NCBI GenBank assembly: GCA_030267565.1
Contig: BRXU01000016.1
Location: forward strand, 126,501 to 190,500
Length of the DNA stretch: 64,000 nucleotides
Source of the DNA: Pleodorina starrii
Taxonomy: Eukaryota; Chlorophyta; Chlorophyceae; Chlamydomonadales; Volvocaceae
Reading direction: 5' to 3'
A model generated the notes under the pieces. That model worked only from the letters and a program-made list of their open reading frames with translations. It did no database searches and had not been told where the DNA came from. The position numbers and the translations under genes were made by a program. This document shows, piece after piece, positions 36,900 to 48,509 of this stretch (positions are counted from its first letter, which is position 1; every line of letters begins with the position of its first letter).

Positions 36900-39800
36900 T
36901 TGTGTCATTTCCTTGAGCGCCGAGGAATGTCGCTGCTTGGAAAGGGGTCGAGGCTGAGCGGCCTGTCGCATGGCCTCCTCTACTGTATTGCATCTTTGGT
37001 TTTGGGCATCGAATTGAACATCGTTGGACCAACCGTCGACAGTTTGGCTGCGCAAGTCGGCGTAAATGAGTCGGCGCTCGGGGGAGGTACGTTATGTGCA
37101 TCGCGTCGGCGGCCTTCACCGCCAGGCGGTCAAAGTCACAGCGCGGTTTCGAGCGCAGCCTGCAATCCTGTATAGCACACAAAAGGATGATCACTTTCAC
37201 CTAAATCTCAAAGCGTTTAAAACCCTGCATTTTTATCTCTCGGCAGCTGTCGTTGAGCCGCGCCGTTAGGCCTTCCACACCTTCCACTATCCATCTGCGG
37301 CGAGAACCGCTTCACACCCCAAACTGCTTCCCATCATGTTGTCCTCTTTCACGCAGTTGTTGGCCTTGGCGGCATCGGGCTGCTGGTCGGCGGCCTCCCC
37401 GCGGGATGGCTCCTGGACAGGCTGCCCGGCCATGCGGTGTTGGCGGGTGCATTAGCCCTCCAGGTACGCTGCTGCGCACACGTCGCGACCATTCTCCATG
37501 GCAGCACAAGGGCTCGGGAACGCGCCTTCAAAGCTGGCAGCTTCCAAATGGCCAGTGTGCAGCGCAGTGTATACGGCGGTGCGATCGGTAGCCCTGGCGA
37601 ACAATCCTCGACGAGATGCGTCCAAGATTGGGGCCCTCTCATCCCCCTTCCCTCCAAACTCCTCGTTTCCCGCGCCGGGCCGGCAACGCATGCGCAACTC
37701 CCTGAACCGCCCCTTGCACCCCTTGCACCCCCCGCGGGCCTCCCAAGCTGCTTTTGTGGCCCCACTCCCAAACCCACCCCTTCTCCCCCCCCCGTAACCC
37801 CCCTCCCTTCCCCCCTTTTTCATCCCTCAGGCCTTCGCCTTCCTGCTGCTCCCCCACTGCGCCCATCTGGCGGTCCTGGCAACCACCTACTGCGCCGCAG
37901 CGCTCACCTTCAACGCAATCACCACAGGTGGGCAGCCGCGCCCCCTTAACCCCCCTGCCGCTCCATCGCTGCATCGCTGTCAACCCCAAGCCCATCGGGT
38001 AACTGCTGTGTCGCACCGGCCGCACGCCGCCGGGCCGGGCAGGGCCATTGGTGCTACTGCCTGGCCCGGCCCGGCAGGAGCTGTCCTGCTACAACTGTTG
38101 CCTGCTACTGCTACAGCTACTGCTACTACTGCGAGGATCCGTGCTGACCGTGCACCATTCTGGAGCCTCGACGCCCGCCATCACGATTTGGGTCGCGTCT
38201 CGAATCAACATCCCGCGTTCACCCGCTTGTTTTGGACCAAGGGCCGTTCCAGTGGCTCAAATACACACCACACACGCCCTGCCTCCCCCTTCTTCCCCTC
38301 GCCCTGTCTCTGCTGCCCCTCTCTCCCCTTGCGGTACCTTTTTTCTTCTTACCTCACCCTCCTTGCCCGCCGCAATCGCGCACCCGGCAACCCAAATCCA
38401 ACGCTCCCGCCTGCGCCCTCTCCCTCTCCCCCTCCCACTCCCCCGCCCGCATCCCTCCCTCCTCGCCCCCTCTCCCCCCTCGTGCAGGTGCCAACGCGCT
38501 GATCCTGTGGCGCTACCCCTCCTCCCAGGGCGCCTGGCTCAATCTGGCTTCGGCGCTCTTCGGCGTCGGCTGCTTCTTGGCCCCCGTCCTCGCGGACCTG
38601 GCCAGTGGCGCCACCGGGCCGTCGCAGGGGCAGGAGGGGGAGGGCGGAGGCGGGACGGGCGGGCCGTTCTCCCTGCGTGGGGGCCCCGCTTCGATGGCCT
38701 ACTATGCGGTTGCGGCAGGCAGGTGGCGGGGTAACGGGGACGCGGATGCGGACGCGGAGGGGAGGGAGGAGAAAGGATGAGCGCAGACAAGCCTCCGCCT
38801 GCTGGGTGGGTGGGTGCCGGGCTGGGTGGGTGTTTGGGCTGCTCTGCGGTGTAGCCTGGGCAGCGACCCTATTGCCCCGTGCCTCCCGCCTGTCCTGTTC
38901 GGTCCCGGGCCTCCAGACAACGCCGTCTCCGTCCCTTCTCTGCGGCATCTTTTTTCCATTTCCCTCCAGACAACAGCCCACGATGCACGGCGGGGTCGTG
39001 TGCTTACCGCCTGCCGGCAGCCCCAACCCCGAACCTCCACGCCCCCACAGGGCCCGCGCAAGTTTGCCCTGCGTCGCCTCTGTCCCATCGCGCGGTTTCT
39101 TCTTTTATTACCCCTCACGCGCCCTCTCGTCCCATTCTCTCCGCCAGGCGCGGCGCTGTGCTGCCTCTGGGCGTCCCTCCTTGCCAGTCCGCCCCGGCCC
39201 GACCCACACCATCACCACCACCACCCCAACCCCACCCCCGAGGCTGACGGCGGCGGCGGCGGCGGTGGCAGCGCCCCGAGGTCTGAGGTCCGCCTCAGTG
39301 CAGACGACCAGCAGCGGGGAAAATGCACACGCCTGCGCGTTTCCGGCGGTGCGAATGACCGCTCCACAAGAAACAGCGGCGACGGTGACAGCCCGGACGA
39401 TCTCGCCAGCTCGCCATCGTTCGCTTCAGTCCTGGACCTGACGTGAGTTGAGGGTTTGGGTTTTGGAGGATGAAGTTGGGTTTTGGTGAATTACGGTACA
39501 GTGTGGATTCGGTCAAGAGTCTATTTTGGACCGGGTTGGGTTTAGGGATTTTCAGGGTTGGGAGTGGAGTGGCGTGGCGTGGAGTGTGACCGGGCGCGGC
39601 CACCTCAGCTTGCGACGGCGCCTTTTTGCGGCCCCGGCGGACATTCCCCCATCCAGGCTGGGACTGAGAACTGGGGACTCGGAGAGATCGGGTCTGCGGC
39701 GTTTTTCTTGAGGGCCTGGGGCGGGCGGCTGCGTGGGAGGCAAGAGTGAGTGACGAAACCGCCGCAAGAAGCAACGTCGTGTGTGCACCTGCAGTAGCAC

Positions 39801-42270
39801 CGGCAGCAGTAGCAGTAGCACCGGCAGCAGTAGCAGTAGCACCGGCAGCAGTAGCAGTAGCACCGGCAGCAGCAGCAGTAGCACCAGCAGCAGCAGCAGT
39901 AGCAGCAGTAGCAGCAGCAGTAGCAGCAGTAGCAGCAGCAGCAGCTTCTTCGCCAGCAGCCACCGCAGTAGCGGCCTCCCCTCTCCTCCCCTCCCTAAGT
40001 CCCTATCTGCCTTCCCTAAAGCCCACCACCTCCAATTTTGTGAAATTGGAAACAACGCTGCCGTGTGCACCCTCCTCACTGACGTGTGCCGTACAGCGGT
40101 CTCGAGTCCCCGACCACATCAGTGAGCAGCCAGCCCCTTCGCGCCGCCGCCGACGGCGCCGTCGCACCGACGGCGGCGGCGGCAGCAGGCGACAGCGCCG
40201 GTGACGGCAGCGGGGACGCCATCTGGGGCACCTCAAGTACGACAAGTCCTAACGACGACGACGCCAGCCCGACGGCGGCGCCGCCGCTGGAGGCGGCCCC
40301 TGCCAGGCTTCCGCCGCCGCCAGCGGCGCTGGCGCCCGACGGCGCCGCCGGGGGTGGCGGCGGCCGCGCCTCCGGAAGCGGTACGGACGGTGGTTTCGGA
40401 AGCGCTCTATCCACATCGCCGCCAACCTGGGATGAGGCCGGAGCGGGCGCCCCGGACCAGTGCTGTCGCCACGGCGGCGGCGGCGGCGACGGCAGCAACG
40501 ACAATCCAGTGTACGGCACTGCTGCCGCCGCTGCCGCTGCCGGCGGCGCCGACGGTAACGCGCACGCCGACATCCTATCCGCTGCCGCCGCTCAGATCCA
40601 GCTGCTTCAACGCCAGAAGAAGAGCAGTGGGCCTCAGAAGCTGCCGCAGCGGCAAGGGGAGGCGACGGCGCCGGCGGGGTGGTGGCGGCGCGGCGGGGCG
40701 CAGCAGCTGCCAGCGAATGACCCGCGGGTCGCGGAGGCGACGATTGGCGGGTCAGGTCCGCACCATCCGATGGTGGCGGCTACGGCGGCGGCGCCGCCGC
40801 CGCAGACTGCGACGGCGGCGCTGTTCCGCCGCTACCTCCACGAGCTGCGCATGGGCTGGCCCGTACTGCTGCCTGTCGTACTGCTGCTCTTTGCCAACAT
40901 CTCCACGCAGGTACGGTAACACGGGGTTGTGGTCTCTCGGGCGCATGCCGCCACGGCGCCCGCCGCCCGCCTCTGGTGCGGGGGCCACCAGCGCTCCCCG
41001 ACCTGCAGCGACACGCACTTGACCCTACCTCGCATCCCTGCCCCCCCGTTACCCCTTTCCAGCTTCTCACTTCCCGCCTACTTGGGACTGCCATGCTCCT
41101 CCCCTCACCCTTTTTCCCCTCCCTCCCTTGACCCCGACCCCGCCTCGACCCGGTCATCCGTCAGGCTTCCTTCGGCGCCTGGGTCACCACCTACTGCCAG
41201 CGCGCCGCCGGATTGGATGAGGGCGGCGCCCACGCCGTGACTGCCGCCTACTGGGCCGCCTTCACCGGAACCCGCATGGCGGCGGTGGCGGCGGCGCCCT
41301 TCCTGCACGCCTCCCGAGTGCTGCTCATCACCAGCCCCTTTGCGGTGGCGGGTGCCGGGATGGCGGTGCTGGGGCTGCCAAAGGTGGGGCGCAGGGGGAG
41401 GGGACGGGGCTGGGGAGGGAAGCGGCGGGAAGGGGACTGAGGAAGGGGGAGGGGGAGGGAGCACGGGAGCAGCAGCATTGGTGGCAGCGGGCACTAGGCA
41501 CTGGGCGCAAAGCACGGACGGACAGCCCGACCCGACCCGAAGCGACCCCTCCTCCGCATCCCCGCACCTCCTCGCTCCCACCCCTCCTACCACCCGCCCT
41601 TCCCTCCGCGCAGATCCCCTGGCTCTTCCCCGCCGCCACTGCCGCCGCCACCGACTCCCCCGCCGCCGCAGCCGCCTTCGCCGCTGGCCTGCCGCAGTGG
41701 GCTCTCTACACCGCCGTCTGCCTGGTCGGTGTCGGCGTCTCTACCGGCTTTGCCAACACCGTCTCCCTGACCGGTGATCACCTGCAACTCGACGGCTTCA
41801 CAAACGGCATTCTGAGCTCCGTAGCCGGCCTGGCCTCGACCCTGTGTCCCGCTGCCGTACCCTGGCTGGCCGAGCATACGGGCATGGGCTACGGGGCGCT
41901 GATGGCGGTGGCGCTGGCCATGTCGGGAGTACAGCTGGCGATGGTGGTGGCGGCACTGGTAGGTGCCAGGTGGGTGGATGAGTGGCAGAAGGCGGAGGAG
42001 GAGGCAGAGGAGCGGGAGGAGGAGCGGGAAGAGGAGGAGGAGCGGCGGCGGCGTGGGGGATTGGTGGTGGCGGAGGAGGGGAGGGGGCGGAAGGCCGGGG
42101 GTGGTTCGAGGGTGCGGGGGCGGGGCGGGGAGGGGCAAGGGGAGGGTGGGGCGGTGGTGGTGGTAGTCGGGCCGGAGGGAGAGGAGGAGGAGGAGGGCAA
42201 GCGTGGAGGCGGCGGCGGTGAGGACCTGAGGGTGCCGCTGCTGCGGGGGTCGCGTCGCCGCGGCGACTGA
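36900..42270 (+). CDS. MFS transporter, MFSD4/NAGLT1-like
   Basis: Eight exons (36900-37086, 37357-37463, 37831-37927, 38488-38730, 39148-39442, 40097-40910, 41165-41383, 41614-42270) close in phase to 872 residues. The N-half shows VLGIELNIVGPTVDSLAAQV, the MFS loop motif GGLPAGWLLDR, and TTGANALILWRY followed by FGVGCFLAPVLA. That D/T-x-G-x-N-x-L-x-W pattern is typical of the MFSD4 family (sodium-dependent glucose transporter 1 type). The C-half starts with WPVLLPVVLLLFANISTQAS and has FGAWVTTYCQ, AAYWAAFTGTRMAAV and a further set of helices. About 330 residues of His/Ala/Gly-rich sequence replace the usual central loop between helices 6 and 7. The C-terminus is a long acidic-basic tail (EEEREEEEERRRR). 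It is probably a membrane sugar or related solute carrier; the substrate is not shown. ATG at 36927 is an alternative start. A TGTAA lies at 42294. Confidence 0.85.
39790..39952 (+). repeat. CAGTAG/CACCGG trinucleotide-based minisatellite
   Basis: Lies in the MFS intron 39443-40096. It starts with 18-base units containing AGCACCGGCAGCAGTAGC and decays into (AGC)n/(AGT)n. Confidence 0.9.
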
Positions 42271-43800
42271 GGAGCATAGGTAGTAAGCAGCGATGTAATA
42301 GCGGCAGTGGAGCGTGGGTGGCCTGTGCTCGGGCACTCACGCCGCACCAGGCGGTTGGGCCGGGACGAGGGGGGGCATTTGGGTTTATGTTGTTGTGTCG
42401 ACAAGGACTGCCTCTTTCTTCTCTTCTTTCCTTTCTTCTTTCCTCTTTCGCGCTTTTGATGATATGGCCGAGCATTGACGATGATCCGTACAAGACTGAG
42501 CGCGTGCGCACGCGTGTGTACGTTTGGGAGGGGTGGCTCGGGTGGGGACAGGCATGATACGTTGAACGTTGTGCATATCAGATACAGCCAGTGCGGGGAC
42601 GGACCGCGGGCTGACCAACGGACGGACGCGGAAGAGATCCTCTCTCTCATCAACCCTCGAAGTACGTTCAACGGTACCTCGCCTCCGGTGGCGCCCCGAG
42701 GCCACCACGGACACCACCATCCCGCCCGGTCCCCCGCCCCGTCACATTCGATGCCGGGCGGCCGCGCCCCGCTCCGAGACCTCCGACCCGCCCCGACGAG
42801 GGCCGCAAGGGGCACGAGGGCTGGCAGCTCCGCAGCTGGATCCCCCCGCCTGCCCCCATTTCAGATCGCCGTAGCTTCCCCCGTGGGGCATTCGACATTC
42901 GAGAAACGAGCGGGTGAGCGGTGAGGGCACAAACGCATTGGCTGCCACTGGCTACGGGAGCTGCTGCACCGCCACACCGCCCTCGCTGCCAGCCGCCTGC
43001 GGCCTCGGGGCTTGTTCGCTCATGTGTCGTCCCTGCCTCTCGACTCAGCCTCCGTGCGCGGGTCGTCGCCCTCATTCCCCTTCCTGGATCATGCTTCTTG
43101 CCAGACATCCCATCCGCCGCGCGCATCACCGTCTCGGACTCACCTCCTGTTCCCGCCCTCCCACACCCAAAGCCCACCAAACGCGACACCGGTCCTTGTC
43201 GCCGCCCTACGCGGCCCTCCCATCCGCCTCCCCTCCCTTCCACTCATGCGACAAACGCAAATGCGCACGCGCACACACCATATCCAAAACATATAGGCCC
43301 TGACAGAGCTCCAGTACCGTTGTTTATATGTAATCAAGGCAGCAATCACAACCCCTCCTCCCCTAACTCCTATCCACCGGGGCGAGGGCCCTCCCCCAGA
43401 GCCACCCCTGCGGTGGCCTGCGGACCCCGCGGCGGCGGCGTCACAGCCCCACGGCCCCGCCCCACTCCGCCCATGCCAGTACCACCGCTGCCGCCACCGC
43501 CGGCGCACCGGCTGCCGCCACCTCCCCGGCCCCGGACCCCCGCCCCGCCTTGATCCGCCATCGCCACCGCCAGCTTAGCCCTCCACAGTTCACACGGGAT
43601 ATGACACCCTCCGTGCCCTCCGTCCGTTACCGTCGCCGCCGCTGAATTGCTACACCGCCTAAACAGTTCCCGCCCCCCCAAGTCTCGCCCTTTGCCGCTG
43701 CCGCTCCCCCGCCGCTGCCGCTGCTGTTACAATCCCGACCCTGGTGCTTATGCTGCTTCTGCTGCTGTTTCTGCTGCTGCTGCTGGCTCCGCAGCGTCCG
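42271..43800. other. Spacer between convergent genes
   Basis: Holds the 3' regions of the plus-strand transporter and of the minus-strand 443-residue gene. On the minus strand a TGTAA lies at 43731-43727, 70 bases past that gene's stop. ORFs on both strands here are low-complexity and unsupported. Confidence 0.55.
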
Positions 43801-46800
43801 TCATCGGCTCCTGGCGGGCCTCGTGGTTGGCAGGTTGGAGGGCGGTGCCGTGTGCTGCGCCCGCACCGACAGCTGCTTCAGCCGCTGATCCACCTCCAAC
43901 TCGTCCTGACCCGCGTCAACGGCCTGAGGGGAGGGAGGGGGTAAGAAACAAGAGATACAGCAGCGATGGAGCGGAGGAGGTGGAGGGGGTTGCATACGTG
44001 CAATGCGAAGGTGGTACTGGTACTGGAGGAGGGGGGAGCGCGCGGCGGAGCGGCAGCCGGAGGGGTATGAAAAACGAAAGCTCCTCTGCCGCCCTCGCGC
44101 CTCTCCTCTCCCTGCCACAGTCCGCAGTAGTCCATTGCACATTCTCCGCACCTTTTTCCGCGCCTTGCGCTCCGCCTCCATCTCCACCACCGGGAAACTC
44201 GTGCGATAGTCGCGCTCCTGAGGGCGAAGAGAACGGAAGGCAGGGGAGGGGCCGGAGAGAGGGCAGCGGGGGGGAAGGCAAGTAAGAGGTGGGAAGGGAA
44301 GGGTGGGGAGGGATGGATGGGGTGAGGGGAGGGCTGACGGGCAAGAAAGCGGATGACAAGTTGCCAGGATTAGGCAACCCTAAGAGTCGGAGTCTGAGGG
44401 AGAGAGAGGAGGGGGGGTCAGGATCAGGCAACCCTAACACACCGACACAGATGCCAGCGCGCACCTCAGCCCCCACGCCCCCCCCTGTTTCCCTCGCTCC
44501 ACACTGTTTCCCATCCCGCCCATCCCCCACCCTCACCCCCACCCCCCCTCACCTCCGGGTGCAGCTTGAAGAACGTCTCCACCTTGTCATGTGCCACCCA
44601 GGGCGGCCGCGCCACGTAATACACACAGCCATCCCCCGGGGTGCTGCCCCAGTACTCCACCACCTGCGACAACACCACACAACCAGTCACCACCAATCAC
44701 CAATCAGCCCCCTCCTGTCGTTGCATGAAACCGCACATGCATGCTTGCATGCATGCATGAACCGGCTTGAATCGGCTTACAGCGGACCCCTAAGATCAGT
44801 ACGCCCGGCTACTTGGGCTTCGTGTTCCGCCATAGCTGCGCCCTCATCCCGCTGTAGTACCGTAAACCACATCTTTACTCAACCCGACCTCCTGACCGGC
44901 AAACAGGATACTAGACCCAGACCCAGCGACCCTGACCCAGGCTCCACCCCACACACACCCAGGCCCAGAACCCAAACTCAACGACTCAAGACCCAAAGAG
45001 TCCTTTACCTTAGTGAGGCGGTACTCTGTGGCGACCGGGTTGGTCCGAATGAATACGTTCATGTAGGCGGCCAGACCGTCCAGTCCGTCCACCGTGTGCT
45101 CCTGGAAACACACCTGCGTGCGTGAGCGTGTGTGGGTGCGTGTAGGGGGGGTGAGGGTGCGTGTGTGGGTGTGAGTGAGCGTGTGTGGGTGTGGGGTGAG
45201 GGGGGAAAGGATGGAAGTGAGGGGGTTTGTTCGTCACGGAAGCAGCTCCCCAGCCGGGGCCAGCCAGGACGCAGGCCTTGGCCACAGCCGAGTGTGCTCC
45301 CACTGCGCCCCACCCCCGGCCCCCCTCAGCTCACTCACCACCCAGCAGTCGTGTTCGTTCTCAAAGATGCTGATATAGGCGCCCTCCCAGTCCGCCTGCA
45401 CGACAGTTACGACAAAACAGACACACTCAGATATACATACGAATGGCCGTGAGCAGCCAGCACGCTCACATGAGCGGTGCAAATTGCAAATTGGAGGAAG
45501 AAGCGGAAGGGGCACGCATATCGTAACGGCACGCATGTACATGTGGCCAGCCCCCTCTTCCCAATTCCTTCCCTTTCCCCCTCTCCCCTTACTCTAAAAC
45601 CCTCCTCGCCCTTCCTCCCCCTCCCCCAGCTCCTCCGTATCCACAAAAGGCAACAGAGCCACGTCGGTACGTCATTACACCCACGGGTCTGGGGTCCGTC
45701 TGCGTCGCCCCCTTTTCCCTTATCTCTGCGGTTCCCATCTTCATTGCCCCTCCTCCCCCTCCTCCTCCCCCTCCCCCTCCTCCCCCTCCCCCTACCTCCA
45801 GCACCCGCTTGAGGTTCTTCATCATGTCCACCGCCCTCAGCCGGGTGGGCACCTCCGCCGCCACCTTCTGGGTACCCGGGGGGACGAAGGCCGCCTGCAC
45901 GTAGGCGCCCTCGTGGTGGGACCTGAGGCAGGGGAGGGGAGGGGGCGGGGCGGGGGCGGGGCGGGGCGGGGTGCTGGGACAGGCCGGGGTGGGGTGGTGG
46001 CACAGGCCGGGGTGGGGTGGTGGCACAGGCCGGGTTTGGGTGGTGGCACAGGCCGGGGTGGGGTGGTGGCACAGGCGGAGCCGCATGTCCGGGCCCCCCC
46101 TCTCTGGGGGTACAGGGGAAACAGCCCAAAACCAGCAGACAAGCTGACAGGCCGACAGGTCGACCGGCCACCGCTACCTGTTCGCCTGGCGCATGGTCTC
46201 CCTGTCCTCCTCCGGCCCCGCCAGGTAGACGTAGCCCACCTTGGGGCCGATTTCCTGAAGGTAAGGGAGCGGGGGATGGAGGAGGTCAGCGGGAGGAGAA
46301 GAGAGGAGGGAAGGGCGGGGACGGAGGTCCTGGGTAGCCCTGACGCAGGGCTGCGTGGGGCGGCATCATAGGCCCTCAGAGCCCAAGGGTACCGCACCCG
46401 GTGTGTGCACGCAAGGCCCCCGCCCCTCGGCCGCACCTCCCAGCCGCGCTGCGCCGCACCGACCCCCAGCACACTGTAACGCACCGTAATCGCAATCGGC
46501 ACGAAATCGGCACGCCCGGTAATCCCGGCCGCAACAGTCCAGTCTCAACCCTAAGCCCCACCCCGCCCCGCCCCGCCCCGCCCCGAGCCGGCCTCCATTT
46601 ACACCGCCTTCCAACCCTTCCTTCCTTCCTCCCTCCTTCCCTCCCTCCCTCCTTCCCTCCCACCCTCCCTGTCGCTCCCCTTCCCCTCTCCTTCCACGCC
46701 CCCCCGCAAGCCCCTCCCCCCAAACCTCACGTGCTGCTTCTGCAGATTGGGTGCCACCACCGGCATGAACTCCTTGCCCCGCCCGATGGCCAGCCGCGTC

Positions 46801-48509
46801 GCCTCGCTCGCCACTCGCTCCTTGGAAGCCAGCTCCGCAGCCAGGGAGTAGCGCGAGGGGATGTACTCAAAGGCGGTGAACAGGCCCTGTTGGTTGGCGG
46901 GGTACGACTTGAGCCGCAGCTGCGAGCCCACCAGCCCGGGCAGCAGAAAGGTACGACAGGCTTCCTGGCGGGCGGTGCGGCTGGCGTTGACCTGCGAGCA
47001 GCCGCCGCCGGGGGGTTATCCAGGGGCCCGGGGGGGGCGCGGAGGAATGAGGTACATGAGGGGTGAGGTGAGGTGAGGTGGGCTGAGGTGGGGTGGGAGA
47101 GGTGAGGTGAGCGGGGAGGTGGGGTGGGCGTCTGTGGGGATTTGGGTTGGGGTTGGGTTGGGGCTTGGGTTGCGCGGAGGTGGCTGCAGCTGCGGGAGTG
47201 CGGCTGCAGCTGCCACTGCCACTCCCTTCCCACATCCCGCTCCCCTTGCTGTTCCGCATTCCAACCCCATACCATCCTCCAGCAAGCGAACAAACCACCC
47301 CAGTCTCCACCGGCCCCCATCTCCACCACCCCAAACCTCCACTCCAATCTCCATCCCAACCAAGCCACCGCCCCTGCTCCTCCCTCCCCTTCCCCCCAAT
47401 CCCCCTGCGCCCTGCCTGCTGCTCCCGAATGCCGCTGGGCAGGTGCCTCAGCATGTCGTAGTTGTGGCCGGCAAAGGTGCGCAGAATGAACTCCTGCTCG
47501 TTATTTGAGTAGACCGGCAGACTGGAGGCGATGTTGGGGGTGGCGTAGCGGGGCAGCAGGGCCACAAGGTCCTCACTGGCAGCAAGGGCCAGGGCGGCAA
47601 GCGGGTCGTCGTCGTCGCCGTCGTCGCCGGCGCCCTGGGGATCTGGGTCGGCTGAGGGGCCGTCGCCGGGATCTGGGTCGGGGCCGGGGCCTGGGCCAGG
47701 GCCACCGGCGGAGGAGGGGCTGGTGGGGGGGATGGGGGGTCGGGGCCAGGGCGGGGAGGGGGTCATCCCCGAGGGAGGGGTAAGAAAGAAGATACCGGGA
47801 GAAAGGGGGCTGTCATGTATAGGCCGGGAGCGGGGGGGCAGTAGGGATGAGACCACAGGGCGAAGGGGAGGCGGGGGAGTAAAGGTGTGCAATCCGTCCT
47901 TGGCACTGGCTGCAGCAACTAACGGAGTGGAACGAATGAATGGAAGAGAGGCGAGGCGCGCCCCGCGGGGTCCCTGCCTCCGTTCCCGCCTCTCCGCGCC
48001 CCCGTCGTTCCTCTACGGGATAGAGGGGCTAGGGGGGTGAAAAACGCACGAGGGGCGAAGGAGGGGGGCCTAGCGCGAGGGAGGGGGAGGAGGAGGGCCG
48101 GGGCGATCTGGGTCGGTGCCCGGGGCAGGGCCGGGGCTGGGGCCGGCGGGGCAGCTGGGCGACTGGGGTACGCAGGCGTAGCTGACGTGGCGCCAAACCG
48201 AGACACGGGAGAGACGGGAGAGGAGCTACCAGCATTGGCGGGGAAGGGGCGGCGCCCGGCGTGTACCCACGTGCCGGCCCCGCGCCGTGCCTTCCCTGGC
48301 CAGCCTTTTCCTGGCGTCCCAGGCGCCCACAATTCGCGATTCGTTGCCAAGGGCACAGAAGGGCTGTTGACTGTAACCGCGGCCGCGGACACAAAACAAT
48401 CTACTCACTTGGTGTCGCCTTGTCCGATGGAAGAGGGCTCTACCACGAGCGCTGCTTCATCCCCTCCAGCGGCAAGAAGGCTAGGTTGCGAGCGCGTCTG
48501 CTCTTGCAT
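43801..48509 (-). CDS. Conserved-looking 443-residue protein, function unknown
   Basis: Ten exons, all in phase, give 443 residues: 48409-48509, 47416-47719, 46731-46991, 46178-46254, 45796-45922, 45339-45395, 45009-45113, 44553-44663, 44152-44217 and 43801-43923. Exon 1 (MQEQTRSQPSLLAAGGDE) has a consensus GTGAGT donor; the first intron is long. An acidic Asp-rich N-terminus leads to a well-structured core: EQEFILRTFAGHNYDML, ACRTFLLPGLVGSQLRL, LFTAFEYIPSRYSL, KVGYVYLAGPEEDRETM, HHEGAYVQAAFVPPGTQKV, DWEGAYISIFENEHDCWV, DGLAAYMNVFIRTNPVATEY and YYVARPPWVAHDKVETFF. The C-terminus is charged. No TM segment or signal peptide is seen, so it is likely soluble. I do not recognise the family. The second intron uses a GC donor. 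The acidic N-terminus and the charged tail could suit an axonemal or organelle-associated protein, but that is a guess. Confidence 0.75.
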
